Part shown: positions 34,480 to 42,796 of the stretch, piece after piece
Layout: every line of letters starts with the position of its first letter
Position numbering within the stretch: the first letter of the stretch is position 1
From: Prevotella sp.
GTDB taxonomy: Bacteria; Bacteroidota; Bacteroidia; Bacteroidales; Bacteroidaceae
NCBI GenBank assembly: GCA_016291085.1
Contig: JAEEVW010000024.1
Span: forward strand, 1 to 56,594
Reading direction: 5' to 3'
DNA length: 56,594 bases
Translations under genes and position numbers: made by a program
The notes under the pieces: generated by a model
Databases searched by the model: none
Seen by the model: only the letters and a program-made list of their open reading frames with translations
What the model was told of the DNA's origin: nothing

Positions 34480-35244
34480 TTATTCCAATTTCAGTTTTGC
34501 CTTTGCCGCTTCAATAGTAGATTGTATCTCTAAGAATCTGTTTCTTAATGAGTCGACGGAAGCATCAACGTCCATCATGCCCTTGTCTATCTGCTCGCGT
34601 TGCTCGCGATAAGCGTCGATATCTTTGTCGGAAATTTCCATCATCTGCTTGCACTGGGCATACTTAAGCTGCATATCCTTCAGCATGCCACTGCTCACAA
34701 TAGAATGGAAAGAGTAATAGAAATCAAGTGAGCTTTTTAAGGAGTTGTACGGCTGGCTACGGGCTATGTCATTAGCTATGGAGTCACATATCGATGTCTT
34801 GTAAAGCTTACGCATCTGATAGAACTCTGCCACATTCTCGGTGAAAAGCACATTGCCCACGGTGTTGATGGTTTCGATGCTCGACGAGAAGATGCGCTCC
34901 GTGGTCTCGGTATATTCTGCCTTCGGCATCAGGAGTGCAAATTTAAATCTCAGCGCTTCGAACTTACTGGTATCTTCTGCTATCTGCAACTGTACATCCA
35001 CCGCCTGCTGGATGGCGGAGTCGGCCTTATGTATCGACTTCAACGAGTTGTACATGTCGTACATCACCATCATCACAATCTCGCGTTTCTCATTTTGCTT
35101 CTTGTTGTAGTTGATGATGGCTGCCGTTCCAAACGTGAGCGCAATGGATACGCTTGTTGCGAAAAGAGACAGCAGGAATTGCTTCGTCGTAGCCATTCCG
35201 CTGCCAGCTTTCAGGCTCTTCGGGGTGTGTAGTTTGATGTTCAT
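34480..35244 (-). CDS. Single-pass membrane protein with coiled coil, unknown function
   Basis: A 254-residue protein with a short cytoplasmic N-terminus (residues 1-20), one membrane segment (about 22-46, LLSLFATSVSIALTFGTAAII) and a helical, charged remainder, with probable coiled coil at the C-terminus (about 195-254). I do not recognise the family and see no enzyme motif. It has a good promoter and a 70-nt leader with a stable hairpin, and it is transcribed alone between murQ-pgeF and the divergent GH3-like operon. Confidence 0.65.
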   Translation of the reverse strand: MNIKLHTPKSLKAGSGMATTKQFLLSLFATSVSIALTFGTAAIINYNKKQNEKREIVMMVMYDMYNSLKSIHKADSAIQQAVDVQLQIAEDTSKFEALRFKFALLMPKAEYTETTERIFSSSIETINTVGNVLFTENVAEFYQMRKLYKTSICDSIANDIARSQPYNSLKSSLDFYYSFHSIVSSGMLKDMQLKYAQCKQMMEISDKDIDAYREQREQIDKGMMDVDASVDSLRNRFLEIQSTIEAAKAKLKLE

Positions 35245-35277
35245 CGGTTGTATTTACTATTTGGTCAATTACCTTGG

Positions 35278-35304
35278 GTATCAGGGGGACGTACCCCATG
35301 ATAC
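35278..35304 (-). promoter_or_regulatory. Hairpin in the leader of the membrane-protein gene
   Basis: GTATCA/TGATAC, one mismatch, then GGGG/CCCC around a 5-nt loop, midway between promoter and start codon. It could be an RNA structure that tunes expression or a protein-binding site. Confidence 0.45.
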
Positions 35305-35321
35305 ACGCAGTCTTATGGTTG

Positions 35322-35352
35322 CAAAAGTAGTAAATATTTTGCAGAAAGCAAA
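35322..35352 (-). promoter_or_regulatory. Promoter of the membrane-protein gene
   Basis: Minus strand: TTTG (35352-35349), 19-nt spacer, TACTTTTG (35329-35322). Confidence 0.7.
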
Positions 35353-35420
35353 ACAAATCGCACAATTATTTTAAATAGAACCACAGATTGAACGATTGCA
35401 ATCTAAAAAATCTAAATAAA

Positions 35421-35467
35421 TTTGGTTTTTTCCTCACTTAATCGTACCTTTCACCTTTGGTGAAGGT
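35421..35467 (+). promoter_or_regulatory. Possible upstream promoter with palindrome for the GH3-like operon
   Basis: TTTG, 20-nt spacer, TACCTTTC (35445-35452). Its -7 box lies inside the imperfect palindrome ACCTTTCACC / GGTGAAGGT, a possible operator. Confidence 0.4.
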
Positions 35468-35509
35468 AAGCTATATCTCGGAAATAAAAACAAAAAAATG
35501 TTTTTTTGT

Positions 35510-35540
35510 TTTGTATTTCGCTCAATTTGCACTACCTTTG
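35510..35540 (+). promoter_or_regulatory. Main promoter of the GH3-like operon
   Basis: TTTG, 19-nt spacer, TACCTTTG; start expected near 35546, about 20 nt before the ATG. Confidence 0.8.
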
Positions 35541-35564
35541 CACGTTGTATTAAACAGCGACGTG

Positions 35565-37091
35565 ATGAGCATAACAAGTTTAGTAAGACATATATTCACC
35601 TCGCGCATGCGAGAACTGGAGAAGCATCAGACTGGCGGCGAGGAGTTGCAGCGGGCTGTGTTGCAGCATCTGATAGCCCGTGCGAAGGATACGGAATACG
35701 GTCGTGAACACGCCTTTGCCACGACGAAGAGCTATGAGGATTTCGTGAAGCTGAATCCCGTGAACAGCTATGAGGAACTGAAGGGCCAGATAGACCGCAT
35801 GCGTCATGGTGAGCAGGATGTGCTGTGGCCGGGACGCGTCAGGTGGTATGCCAAGTCGAGCGGCACGACGAACGACAAGTCGAAGTTCATTCCCGTGAGC
35901 AGCGAGGGTCTGCAGAAGATTCACTATGCAGGCGGGCGCGACTCGGTGGCACTCTACCTGCGCAACAACCCCCAGTCGAGGATGTTTGACGGCAAGGGTC
36001 TGATACTGGGTGGCAGCCATGCGCCCAACTATAACGTGAAGGATTCGCTGGTGGGTGACCTCAGTGCCATCCTCATCGAGAACATCAATCCGCTGGTGAA
36101 TTTCGTCCGTGTGCCCAAGAAGGAGACAGCCTTGCTTGCTGATTTTGAGGTGAAGCGTGAGCGGATAGCCCGCGAGGCTAGCCGCGTGAATGTCACCAAC
36201 ATCAGCGGTGTGCCATCGTGGATGCTCTCCGTGCTGAACTGCATGATGGAGCTGACGGGGAAGACGCATCTGGAAGAGGTGTGGCCGAACCTGGAGGTGT
36301 TCTTTCATGGCGGTGTGGCCTTCACGCCGTATCGCAAGCAGTATGAACAGCTGATTACCACGCCCCGAATGCACTATATGGAGACGTATAATGCCAGCGA
36401 GGGCTTCTTTGGTATTCAGGACGACCCGACGGACAAGGCGATGCTACTGATGCTGGACTATGGGGTGTTCTATGAGTTCCAGGAAATTTCTAGTAATACT
36501 AGTGATACTAGTATATCTAGTGAAAATAAAATCGTTCCTCTTTGGGGCGTGGAGAAGGACAAGAACTATGCCATGCTGATCTCGACGTCGTGTGGACTGT
36601 GGCGTTACATGATTGGCGATACTGTGCGGTTTACGTCCACCAATCCTTATAAGTTCGTGATTAGCGGACGTACGAAGAGTTTTATCAATGCCTTTGGCGA
36701 GGAACTCATCGTCGACAATGCCGAACAGGGTCTGGCCTATGCCTGCGAGCAGACTGGTGCTGAGGTGCTGGAGTATACGGCAGCTCCCGTCTTTATGGAT
36801 GCCAATGCCAAGTGTCGTCACCAGTGGCTCATAGAATTCGCGAAGGCGCCCAGCGACTTGGCACAGTTTTCGGACCTGCTGGATCGGAAGTTGCAGGAGG
36901 TGAACAGCGACTACGAGGCCAAGCGATATAAGGATATCACCCTGCAGCATCTGGAGATCATCGAGGCCCGCAAGGGACTCTTTAACGACTGGCTGAAGTT
37001 GCGTGGAAAGTTGGGCGGCCAGCATAAGGTGCCCCGACTGAGCAATTCGCGTGAACAGATAGAACAACTATTGACGCTGAACAAACAATGA
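35565..37091 (+). CDS. GH3-family acyl-adenylate/amide synthetase-like protein
   Basis: A 508-residue protein of the GH3 (auxin-responsive promoter) superfamily, relatives of adenylate-forming enzymes that join carboxylic acids to amines. The start MSITSLVRHIF is downstream of the promoter; earlier codons in the frame lie within it. Seen here: KSSGTTNDKSKFIPVS (ATP phosphate-binding motif), HYMETYNASEGFFG and YMIGDTVRFTS, all characteristic of the family. The bacterial substrate is unknown. An in-frame ACTAGT tract adds about 15 residues near position 307. First gene of a six-gene run; its last bases overlap the next ATG (ATGA). Confidence 0.85.
   Translation: MSITSLVRHIFTSRMRELEKHQTGGEELQRAVLQHLIARAKDTEYGREHAFATTKSYEDFVKLNPVNSYEELKGQIDRMRHGEQDVLWPGRVRWYAKSSGTTNDKSKFIPVSSEGLQKIHYAGGRDSVALYLRNNPQSRMFDGKGLILGGSHAPNYNVKDSLVGDLSAILIENINPLVNFVRVPKKETALLADFEVKRERIAREASRVNVTNISGVPSWMLSVLNCMMELTGKTHLEEVWPNLEVFFHGGVAFTPYRKQYEQLITTPRMHYMETYNASEGFFGIQDDPTDKAMLLMLDYGVFYEFQEISSNTSDTSISSENKIVPLWGVEKDKNYAMLISTSCGLWRYMIGDTVRFTSTNPYKFVISGRTKSFINAFGEELIVDNAEQGLAYACEQTGAEVLEYTAAPVFMDANAKCRHQWLIEFAKAPSDLAQFSDLLDRKLQEVNSDYEAKRYKDITLQHLEIIEARKGLFNDWLKLRGKLGGQHKVPRLSNSREQIEQLLTLNKQ
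36484..36527. repeat. In-frame CTAGT tandem tract in the GH3-like gene
   Basis: Repeats of TAGTAATACTAGTGATACT and similar, encoding ISSNTSDTSISSEN. The same ACTAGA/ACTAGT unit forms the intergenic tract at 56500. Confidence 0.7.
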
Positions 37092-39034
37092 AGAAACTAT
37101 TTTATATAGCCCTTGCACTATGCTTCATCATGTCGTGTGCCCGCATGGGTTCCCCCGACGGAGGATGGTATGACGACGATCCGCCTCGCGTGATCGGTGC
37201 CACGCCGGCAGAAGGAGCCACCAATGTGACAGCTCAGAAGATTACCATCCTGTTTGACGAGTATATCAAGCTGGCCGATCCCACTCAGAACGTCATCGTG
37301 TCGCCTCCACAGTTGGAGATGCCGGAAATCAAGGCTGCGGGCAAGAAAATCGTGGTGGAACTGAAGGACTCGCTGAAGGCCAACACAACGTACACCATTG
37401 ACTTCAGCGACGCCATCAGCGACAACAACGAGGACAACCCGATGGGAAACTACACCTACACGTTCTCGACAGGCGAGCAGATTGACACCTTCGAGGTGGC
37501 TGGCTATGTGCTCGATGCATCGAATCTGGAACCCGTCAAGGGTGTCAGCGTAGGACTCTATAATAATCTGGCGGATTCGACGTTCCGAAAGGAACCGCTG
37601 ATGCGTATTTCCCGTACGGACGGCTCAGGACACTTCGTCATCAAGGGTGTGGCCCCCGGTGAATACCGCATCTATGCCTTGGAGGACGCCGACGGCGACT
37701 TCAAGTTCTCGCAGAAGAGTGAGAAGATAGCCTTCTCGCACGAGACGTACTCACCCTCGGCAAAACCCGACATCCGACAGGATACCATCTGGCGCGACAC
37801 GTTGCATATCGACAACATCGTGCAGGTGCCTTATACCCATTTCTATCCAGACAACGTCATCATGCTGGCATTCCAGGAACCGCAGACGGATCGTTACCTG
37901 TTGAAACAGCCCGAACGCATCGAGGCCAACCGCATCACGTTGTATTTCAGCTATGGCAATGAGCAGTTGCCAGTCATCAAGGGTCTTAATTTCAATGCCG
38001 ATTCCGCTTTCGTCGTGGAGCCCAGCGAGAAGAAGGACACGGTGACCTATTGGTTGCGCGACACCACCTTGATTAACAAGGACACACTGGAAATCTCGTT
38101 GGAGTATCTGATGACGGACAGCGCGGGCGTACTCGTCAGTCAGACGGACACGATGGAGGTCATTGCCAAGACATCGTATGCCAAGCGAATAAAGGCTCAG
38201 CAGAAAGCCTACGAGGACTGGCAGAAGGAGCAGGAAAAGAAAAAGAAGCGCGAGGAGCGCTACGACAGCATATATCCTGTCAAACCATTGGACGTGTCAG
38301 TCGGTATCCCGTCGTCATTGAATCCTACGAGCAAGGTGTATATCACGATGCCCACACCCTTGATGAAGGCAGACACGGCAGCGGTCCATCTATACTCTCA
38401 GATAGACTCGCTGTGGTATCGTACCCCCTTTGAAATCCGGCAACAGGATAGCGTGATGCGACGTTTTGAACTGGTGGCAGAATGGCATCCGGAGACGGAA
38501 TATAGTCTGGAGATCGATTCTGCAGCCTTTGTGGACATCTATGGTCTGGCCTCTCAGGAAATAAAGAGTGGTCTTAAGGCCAAGTCGCTCGATGAATACA
38601 GCTCGCTGGTGTTCCAGTTGAGTGGTGTGCGCGACACAGGAATCGTGGTAGAATTGTTGGACAAGTCCGACAAGTGTCTGCGCCAGGTCAGAGCGGATGC
38701 CAGTGGCGAGGTGGCATTCTTCTATCTTGATCCGGGTAAATACTATGCGCGTGCTTTTGTCGACCGCAATGGCAACAATCTCTGGGATACGGGAGAATAT
38801 GATGCAGACTTCCAGCCTGAGGATGTCTACTATTTCTCAGAGGAAATCGAGTGCAAGGCCAAGTGGGACATCACGAAACAGTGGAACCTGACGGCCAAGC
38901 CCCGTAATCAGCAGAAACCTGATGCCCTCGTCAAGCAGAAGGACAGTAAGCAAAAGGCGAAACTGAAAAACCGTAATGCAGAACGTGCCCGCCAGTTGGG
39001 TATTGAATACGTCAAGAAGGAATTAGTAAAATAG
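37088..39034 (+). CDS. Lipoprotein with Big_5 Ig-like domain
   Basis: A 648-residue lipoprotein: signal ALALCFIMSC, with Cys at the lipobox. The mature start GSPDGGWYDDDPPRVIG.TPAEGATNV leads into a bacterial Ig-like (Big_5) domain at about 30-130 (ITILFDEYIKL...YTYTFSTG). Then comes a carboxypeptidase-regulatory-like region (VAGYVLDASNLEPVKGVSVGLYNN) and a long beta-rich remainder with a Lys-rich stretch near 365-395. The last 30 residues are basic. This architecture is common in Bacteroidetes as a conserved lipoprotein of unknown role. Its ATG overlaps the GH3-like stop. Confidence 0.8.
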   Translation: MKKLFYIALALCFIMSCARMGSPDGGWYDDDPPRVIGATPAEGATNVTAQKITILFDEYIKLADPTQNVIVSPPQLEMPEIKAAGKKIVVELKDSLKANTTYTIDFSDAISDNNEDNPMGNYTYTFSTGEQIDTFEVAGYVLDASNLEPVKGVSVGLYNNLADSTFRKEPLMRISRTDGSGHFVIKGVAPGEYRIYALEDADGDFKFSQKSEKIAFSHETYSPSAKPDIRQDTIWRDTLHIDNIVQVPYTHFYPDNVIMLAFQEPQTDRYLLKQPERIEANRITLYFSYGNEQLPVIKGLNFNADSAFVVEPSEKKDTVTYWLRDTTLINKDTLEISLEYLMTDSAGVLVSQTDTMEVIAKTSYAKRIKAQQKAYEDWQKEQEKKKKREERYDSIYPVKPLDVSVGIPSSLNPTSKVYITMPTPLMKADTAAVHLYSQIDSLWYRTPFEIRQQDSVMRRFELVAEWHPETEYSLEIDSAAFVDIYGLASQEIKSGLKAKSLDEYSSLVFQLSGVRDTGIVVELLDKSDKCLRQVRADASGEVAFFYLDPGKYYARAFVDRNGNNLWDTGEYDADFQPEDVYYFSEEIECKAKWDITKQWNLTAKPRNQQKPDALVKQKDSKQKAKLKNRNAERARQLGIEYVKKELVK

Positions 39035-39047
39035 AAAATAATTGAAT

Positions 39048-39893
39048 ATGGGAAATATAACGAGAAGAATGATGGGAAAAAGTGGGGTAAAAGGTATTTT
39101 ACTTTTTTACCTTTTTACCTTTTTACCTTTAAATATCAGTGCCCAGTGTGGCATCGAGAATACCGCCTTCAAGTCGGGCGAGTTTCTGAGCTATGACCTT
39201 TACTTCAACTGGAAGTTCGTGTGGGTGAAGGTCGGTACGGCCTCGATGTCTACCGTACAGTCGCGATACAAAGGTCAGAAGGCTTTCCGCAGTAGTCTGG
39301 TTACGCGCGGAAACAGCCAGTTGGACAATGTCTTTATGATGCGCGACACGCTGTTGTGTTATACCGATATGGACATCTCGCCACTGTACTTCCGTAAGGG
39401 AGCCCGTGAAGGCGACCGCTACTATGTCGACGAGCTGTGGTATAGCTATCCCTCGACGAACTGTCATCTGAAGATGCACCGCATTGACGCTGATGGTGAG
39501 GTGCATTGGAAGGAAGCAGAATATAAGGACTGCATCTACGACATGATGAGCATCTTTTTACGCGCCCGCAATTTTGACGCCGATAAGCTGAAGGTGGGCG
39601 AGAACATCCCTATGCCCATCAGCGATGCCAAGAGCCTGTCGAACTCGTGGCTGAAGTATACGGGTAAGACGACGCTGAAAATGAAGAACAATAACGACAA
39701 GTATCGCTGTCTGGTCTTTTCGTTCATCGAGCGTGAGGACGGTCAGAACCACGAACTCATCCGCTTCTATATCACCGACGACAAGAACCACATGCCGGTA
39801 CGTCTCGACATGTTCCTTTCGTTTGGCTCAGCCAAGGCCTATCTGTCCGGCTACAAAGGATTGCGTAACCCGCTGGAATCGAAGGAGAAGTAA
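39048..39893 (+). CDS. DUF3108 domain exported protein
   Basis: 281 residues, starting at the ATG (an in-frame TTG two codons earlier is less likely). The hydrophobic signal (GILLFYLFTFLPLNISAQ) is encoded largely by a TTTTTACC tandem tract, so this signal peptide may be built from the repeat. The rest matches DUF3108 (FKSGEFLSYDLYFNWKFVWVKVGTASM; YDMMSIFLRARNF), a periplasmic beta-rich family of unknown function. It follows the Big_5 lipoprotein by 13 bp, a neighbour pair that suggests a common envelope role. Confidence 0.82.
   Translation: MGNITRRMMGKSGVKGILLFYLFTFLPLNISAQCGIENTAFKSGEFLSYDLYFNWKFVWVKVGTASMSTVQSRYKGQKAFRSSLVTRGNSQLDNVFMMRDTLLCYTDMDISPLYFRKGAREGDRYYVDELWYSYPSTNCHLKMHRIDADGEVHWKEAEYKDCIYDMMSIFLRARNFDADKLKVGENIPMPISDAKSLSNSWLKYTGKTTLKMKNNNDKYRCLVFSFIEREDGQNHELIRFYITDDKNHMPVRLDMFLSFGSAKAYLSGYKGLRNPLESKEK
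39085..39130. repeat. TTTTTACC tandem tract inside a signal-peptide coding region
   Basis: GGTAAAAGGTATTTTACTTT followed by three TTTTTACCT units. It encodes the hydrophobic core of the DUF3108 protein's signal sequence. Confidence 0.7.
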
Positions 39894-39896
39894 GAG

Positions 39897-39935
39897 ATGA
39901 GTGATAAGTGATAAGTGATGAGTGATAAGTGATGA
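39897..39935. repeat. GATAAGT/GATGAGT tandem tract before the nuclease-like gene
   Basis: Repeats of AGTGATAAGTGATGAGTGAT fill the 38-bp gap and run into the ATG of the next gene. Confidence 0.7.
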
Positions 39936-40774
39936 TTGCAAGAACTGAAGCTATGATAGAGAAGATGGAGGCCTTCACTGATGCAGGCCTCTATGAGCAG
40001 GACGAGTTTATCGATTTCCTGCCCGAAGGACACATCTATCTTTATAGGGGACAGTACCAGCTGTTGCCAGTGAGCAACCTCGTAGGCTATTTCTTCGAAC
40101 CTTTCGATGGTCAGCGTGCTGCGCTCCGTCGACAGGAGCGATATGGTATTCCTGCCGAACAGACGCTTCGGGAATGGAAACGTGTGGGGTGTATGGCCAG
40201 CGAAGTGGGAACCTTCCTGCATGAACAGACGGAGAATTATTTCCGTGACGGACGTTTCGAGACCCGTTATGTGTTCCGCTTTGAAGGCGAGAGTGAGGAG
40301 GTCTGTGTGGAGCCCGAGCGTCAGCACTTCATGCGTTTTGTCACAGACTATCGGATTCGTCCTTACCGTCAGGAATGGCCTGTATATGATGTAGATCTGA
40401 ATATCGCAGGAACCATTGACATGATATGCCGTGATGACGACGGTGACTTTGTGATCTACGACTGGAAACGCAGCCGCAAGGTGGTAGACGATTATGGACG
40501 TCCTGTGGTTACGGGCTTTGGCGGCAAGATGTCGCTGAACGGCATCAGCGTGCCCGATACGGCCTACTATCACTATTGCCTTCAGCAGAACCTGTACCGC
40601 TATATGCTACAGCAGAACTACGGCATTCGCGTGAAGGCGCTGAATCTGGTGGTGCTTTGTGCCGATTACGACAACTACCGCCTGGTTTCCGTGCCCCTGA
40701 TGGACGACTTGGTGGCACGAATTGTTGGTATATGTAATGAACGCGACTTAGGACACAGTCTGCTGCAGAAATGA
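39932..40774 (+). CDS. PD-(D/E)XK nuclease-family protein
   Basis: 280 residues from the ATG (a GTG one codon earlier is the alternative). The motif order is that of the RecB/Cas4-like PD-(D/E)XK superfamily: His in GTFLHEQTENYF (near 97), GTIDMICRDDDGDFVIYDWKRSRK (about 160-182, with Asp, Asp and Lys), and a following Gln/Tyr helix QQNLYRYMLQQ. No Fe-S cysteines as in Cas4 and no CRISPR context. It may be a DNA-repair exonuclease or a phage-type nuclease. It sits in a run with envelope and cobalamin genes, which gives no clue to its role. Confidence 0.7.
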   Translation: MIARTEAMIEKMEAFTDAGLYEQDEFIDFLPEGHIYLYRGQYQLLPVSNLVGYFFEPFDGQRAALRRQERYGIPAEQTLREWKRVGCMASEVGTFLHEQTENYFRDGRFETRYVFRFEGESEEVCVEPERQHFMRFVTDYRIRPYRQEWPVYDVDLNIAGTIDMICRDDDGDFVIYDWKRSRKVVDDYGRPVVTGFGGKMSLNGISVPDTAYYHYCLQQNLYRYMLQQNYGIRVKALNLVVLCADYDNYRLVSVPLMDDLVARIVGICNERDLGHSLLQK

Positions 40775-40813
40775 AGGAAATGAAAGGAATGAAGGAAATG
40801 AAAGAAATGTGAA
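40771..40813. repeat. GGAAATGAA tandem tract before the ABC ATPase gene
   Basis: Repeats of ATGAAGGAAATGAAAGGA fill the 39-bp gap. They form a mini-ORF (MKEMKG...) whose TGA stop ends three bases before the true ATG. Confidence 0.65.
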
Positions 40814-41728
40814 ATGAGTAATGAGACTGTCATACTGAAGGACCTCAGCATTGGTTATGCCACCAAGGGAAATGAAAAGGTGGTTGCCAGTGGCTTGAAC
40901 GCTGCCATCAACAGCGGCGAGTTGACGTGTCTGTTGGGTCCTAACGGTATCGGTAAGTCTACCTTGCTGCGCACGCTTTCTGCCTTCCAGCCAGCCCTTG
41001 GAGGCGACGTCCTGCTCAATATCGACCCCCCTCTGTCTCCTCCGAGGCGGAGTGACCTGAAGCCTCCCCTCGGGGAGGTTTGGAAGGGGTTACGTCCTTT
41101 GTCATCTCTCACCTCTCATCTCTTGAGTCGTATGATTGGCGTTGTGCTGACAGAGAAGCTGGCCATCAAGAATATGACGGCAGAGGAACTGATTGGTATG
41201 GGGCGTGCACCCTATACGGGCTTTTGGGGACGCTTGACGGAGGAAGATTATCAGGTGGTTCGTGATGCCATCCGGCTGGTTGGTATCGAGTCGTTGACAA
41301 ACCGCATGATTCAGACGTTGAGTGACGGTGAGCGCCAGAAGGTGATGATAGCCAAGGCGCTGGCCCAGCAGACACCGATTATCTATCTGGACGAGCCTAC
41401 GGCCTTCCTCGACTATCCCAGCAAGGTGGAAATGATGCAACTATTGCGCCGCCTGGCCGTTCAGGAGCAGAAGACCATCTTTCTCTCTACGCACGACGTG
41501 GAACTGTCGCTACAGGTGGCAGACTGCATCTGGCTGATGGAGACCCCCACCAAACCTCCCCGAGGGGAGGCTTCAGGTCACTCCCCCTCGGGGGAGACGG
41601 AGGGGGGTCTTCATGTAGGTTCCCCACGTCAGTTGGCTGAACAAGGTGTCTTGAGCCGTTTCATTGAACGTGACGGCATTACCTTCGACCGCGACAGCCT
41701 GACCATCCGCGTCACAGCAGCCAACTAA
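40814..41728 (+). CDS. ABC transporter ATP-binding protein (FecE/BtuD type) with two inserted palindromic elements
   Basis: A 304-residue ATPase of the iron-siderophore/cobalamin importer type. Walker A GPNGIGKST (about 42-50), signature LSDGERQK, Walker B IIYLDEP and H-loop STHD are all intact. Relatives are about 250-260 residues; the excess is two in-frame insertions, DPPLSPPRRSDLKPPLGEVW (from residue 71) and TKPPRGEASGHSPSGETEGG (from residue 244), coded by opposite-facing copies of one 68-bp element. The usual Q-loop glutamine is not obvious. No permease is in the window. cobD follows, so vitamin B12 uptake is the likeliest role; iron chelate is possible. Confidence 0.85.
   Translation: MSNETVILKDLSIGYATKGNEKVVASGLNAAINSGELTCLLGPNGIGKSTLLRTLSAFQPALGGDVLLNIDPPLSPPRRSDLKPPLGEVWKGLRPLSSLTSHLLSRMIGVVLTEKLAIKNMTAEELIGMGRAPYTGFWGRLTEEDYQVVRDAIRLVGIESLTNRMIQTLSDGERQKVMIAKALAQQTPIIYLDEPTAFLDYPSKVEMMQLLRRLAVQEQKTIFLSTHDVELSLQVADCIWLMETPTKPPRGEASGHSPSGETEGGLHVGSPRQLAEQGVLSRFIERDGITFDRDSLTIRVTAAN
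41024..41091 (-). repeat. GACCCCC element, 68-bp form, copy B
   Basis: Reverse complement of copy C with about six mismatches in 68 bp. Two internal palindromes (CTCCTCCGAGGCGGAG and CCTCCCCTCGGGGAGG) are each flanked by conserved spacers. It lies between Walker A and the helical domain of the ABC ATPase, with the reading frame kept. Confidence 0.9.
41542..41609 (+). repeat. GACCCCC element, 68-bp form, copy C
   Basis: Ends GACCCCC...GGGGGGTC; two internal hairpins CCTCCCCGAGGGGAGG and CTCCCCCTCGGGGGAG joined by CTTCAGGTCA. It is inserted in frame after the H-loop of the ABC ATPase, 450 bp from the inverted copy B. Confidence 0.9.
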
Positions 41729-41765
41729 TCATAATTCTCACTTCTCAACTCTCAATTTTCAACTC

Positions 41766-42782
41766 ATGATAGAAGGCCACGGAGACGACATTTACCGCTA
41801 CGACGATCTGGTGAAGATGAACTTCAGCAGTAACGTCTATCAGCACACAGACCTGACGGCGCTTCAGCAGCACCTGAAGGATTCTTTCGACCTGATTTCC
41901 AACTACCCCGAGCCACAGCCTCGTAGCTTGGAACGTCTCATCGCATTGAAGGAAGGCATCTCGCCGGAAGCCGTCTTGGTAACGAATGGTGCTACGGAGG
42001 CCATCTATCTTATCGCACGGCATTTTCATGGCAGTGCCTCAGTCATTCCTCAGCCTACGTTTAACGAGTATGCTGATGCCTGTCGGCAGCACGGCCACAT
42101 CATTTCGTATGAAAACAACGACGAAATGACGCAGTTGCCACGCGACCGCGTCTATTGGGTATGTAACCCCAACAATCCTTCCGGCAATGTGCTGATGAAG
42201 GGTTTCATGGACTATGTGGTGCGTCGCTCGCCACGTTACACCTTTGTCGTCGACCAGTCGTACGAGGCGTATACAAAGGAACCGCTGCTACAGGCTCGTG
42301 AGATGATGGACACGACCAATCTCATCATCCTCCATTCGCTGAGCAAGACCTATGGCATTCCCGGCTTGCGCTTGGGCTATATGACGGGACACCCCAGCAT
42401 CATACAGCTGTTGCGTCAGCGCCGTCACCCTTGGGCCATGAATGCACTAAGCATCGAAGCGGGCAAATTCCTGTTGAAACAAGGAAAGCCCGCTGTCGAA
42501 AACTTAGATGAATATCTGGAGGAAACGGAGCGCTTCCGCAGCAATCTACGTGAGATACAAGGCGTGCGAGTCTTTGAGACCAAGACTAACTACATGCTCT
42601 GTGAACTGGATGCCATCAAGGCCTCTGCGCTGAAATTTTACCTGATTCATGAACATGGCATGCTGATTCGCGACTGCAGCAATTTCTATGGGCTCTCCGA
42701 CCATTTCTTCCGCGTCTCTACCCAGCGCCCGGAGGAAAACGATGCACTCGTCGCTGCCATTCAAGAATACTTAAAAGAATAA
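41766..42782 (+). CDS. cobD: Threonine-phosphate decarboxylase-like aminotransferase
   Basis: A 338-residue PLP enzyme of fold type I. The N-terminus MIEGHGDDIYRY resembles the HGG start of CobD, followed by DFSSN-like MNFSSNVY, NGATEAIYLI, CNPNNPSGN, VVDQSYEAY, the PLP-lysine segment SLSKTYGIPGLRLGY and the phosphate-binding RxSTQRPEEN. CobD makes the aminopropanol-phosphate for the cobalamin lower-ligand arm. Histidinol-phosphate aminotransferase is a close relative and cannot be fully excluded, but the ABC gene just upstream favours a B12 role. A CTCTCAA-type tract fills the gap before the gene. Only 14 bp separate its end from the convergent peptidase gene. Confidence 0.75.
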   Translation: MIEGHGDDIYRYDDLVKMNFSSNVYQHTDLTALQQHLKDSFDLISNYPEPQPRSLERLIALKEGISPEAVLVTNGATEAIYLIARHFHGSASVIPQPTFNEYADACRQHGHIISYENNDEMTQLPRDRVYWVCNPNNPSGNVLMKGFMDYVVRRSPRYTFVVDQSYEAYTKEPLLQAREMMDTTNLIILHSLSKTYGIPGLRLGYMTGHPSIIQLLRQRRHPWAMNALSIEAGKFLLKQGKPAVENLDEYLEETERFRSNLREIQGVRVFETKTNYMLCELDAIKASALKFYLIHEHGMLIRDCSNFYGLSDHFFRVSTQRPEENDALVAAIQEYLKE

Positions 42783-42796
42783 CCTCAGCGCCATCA

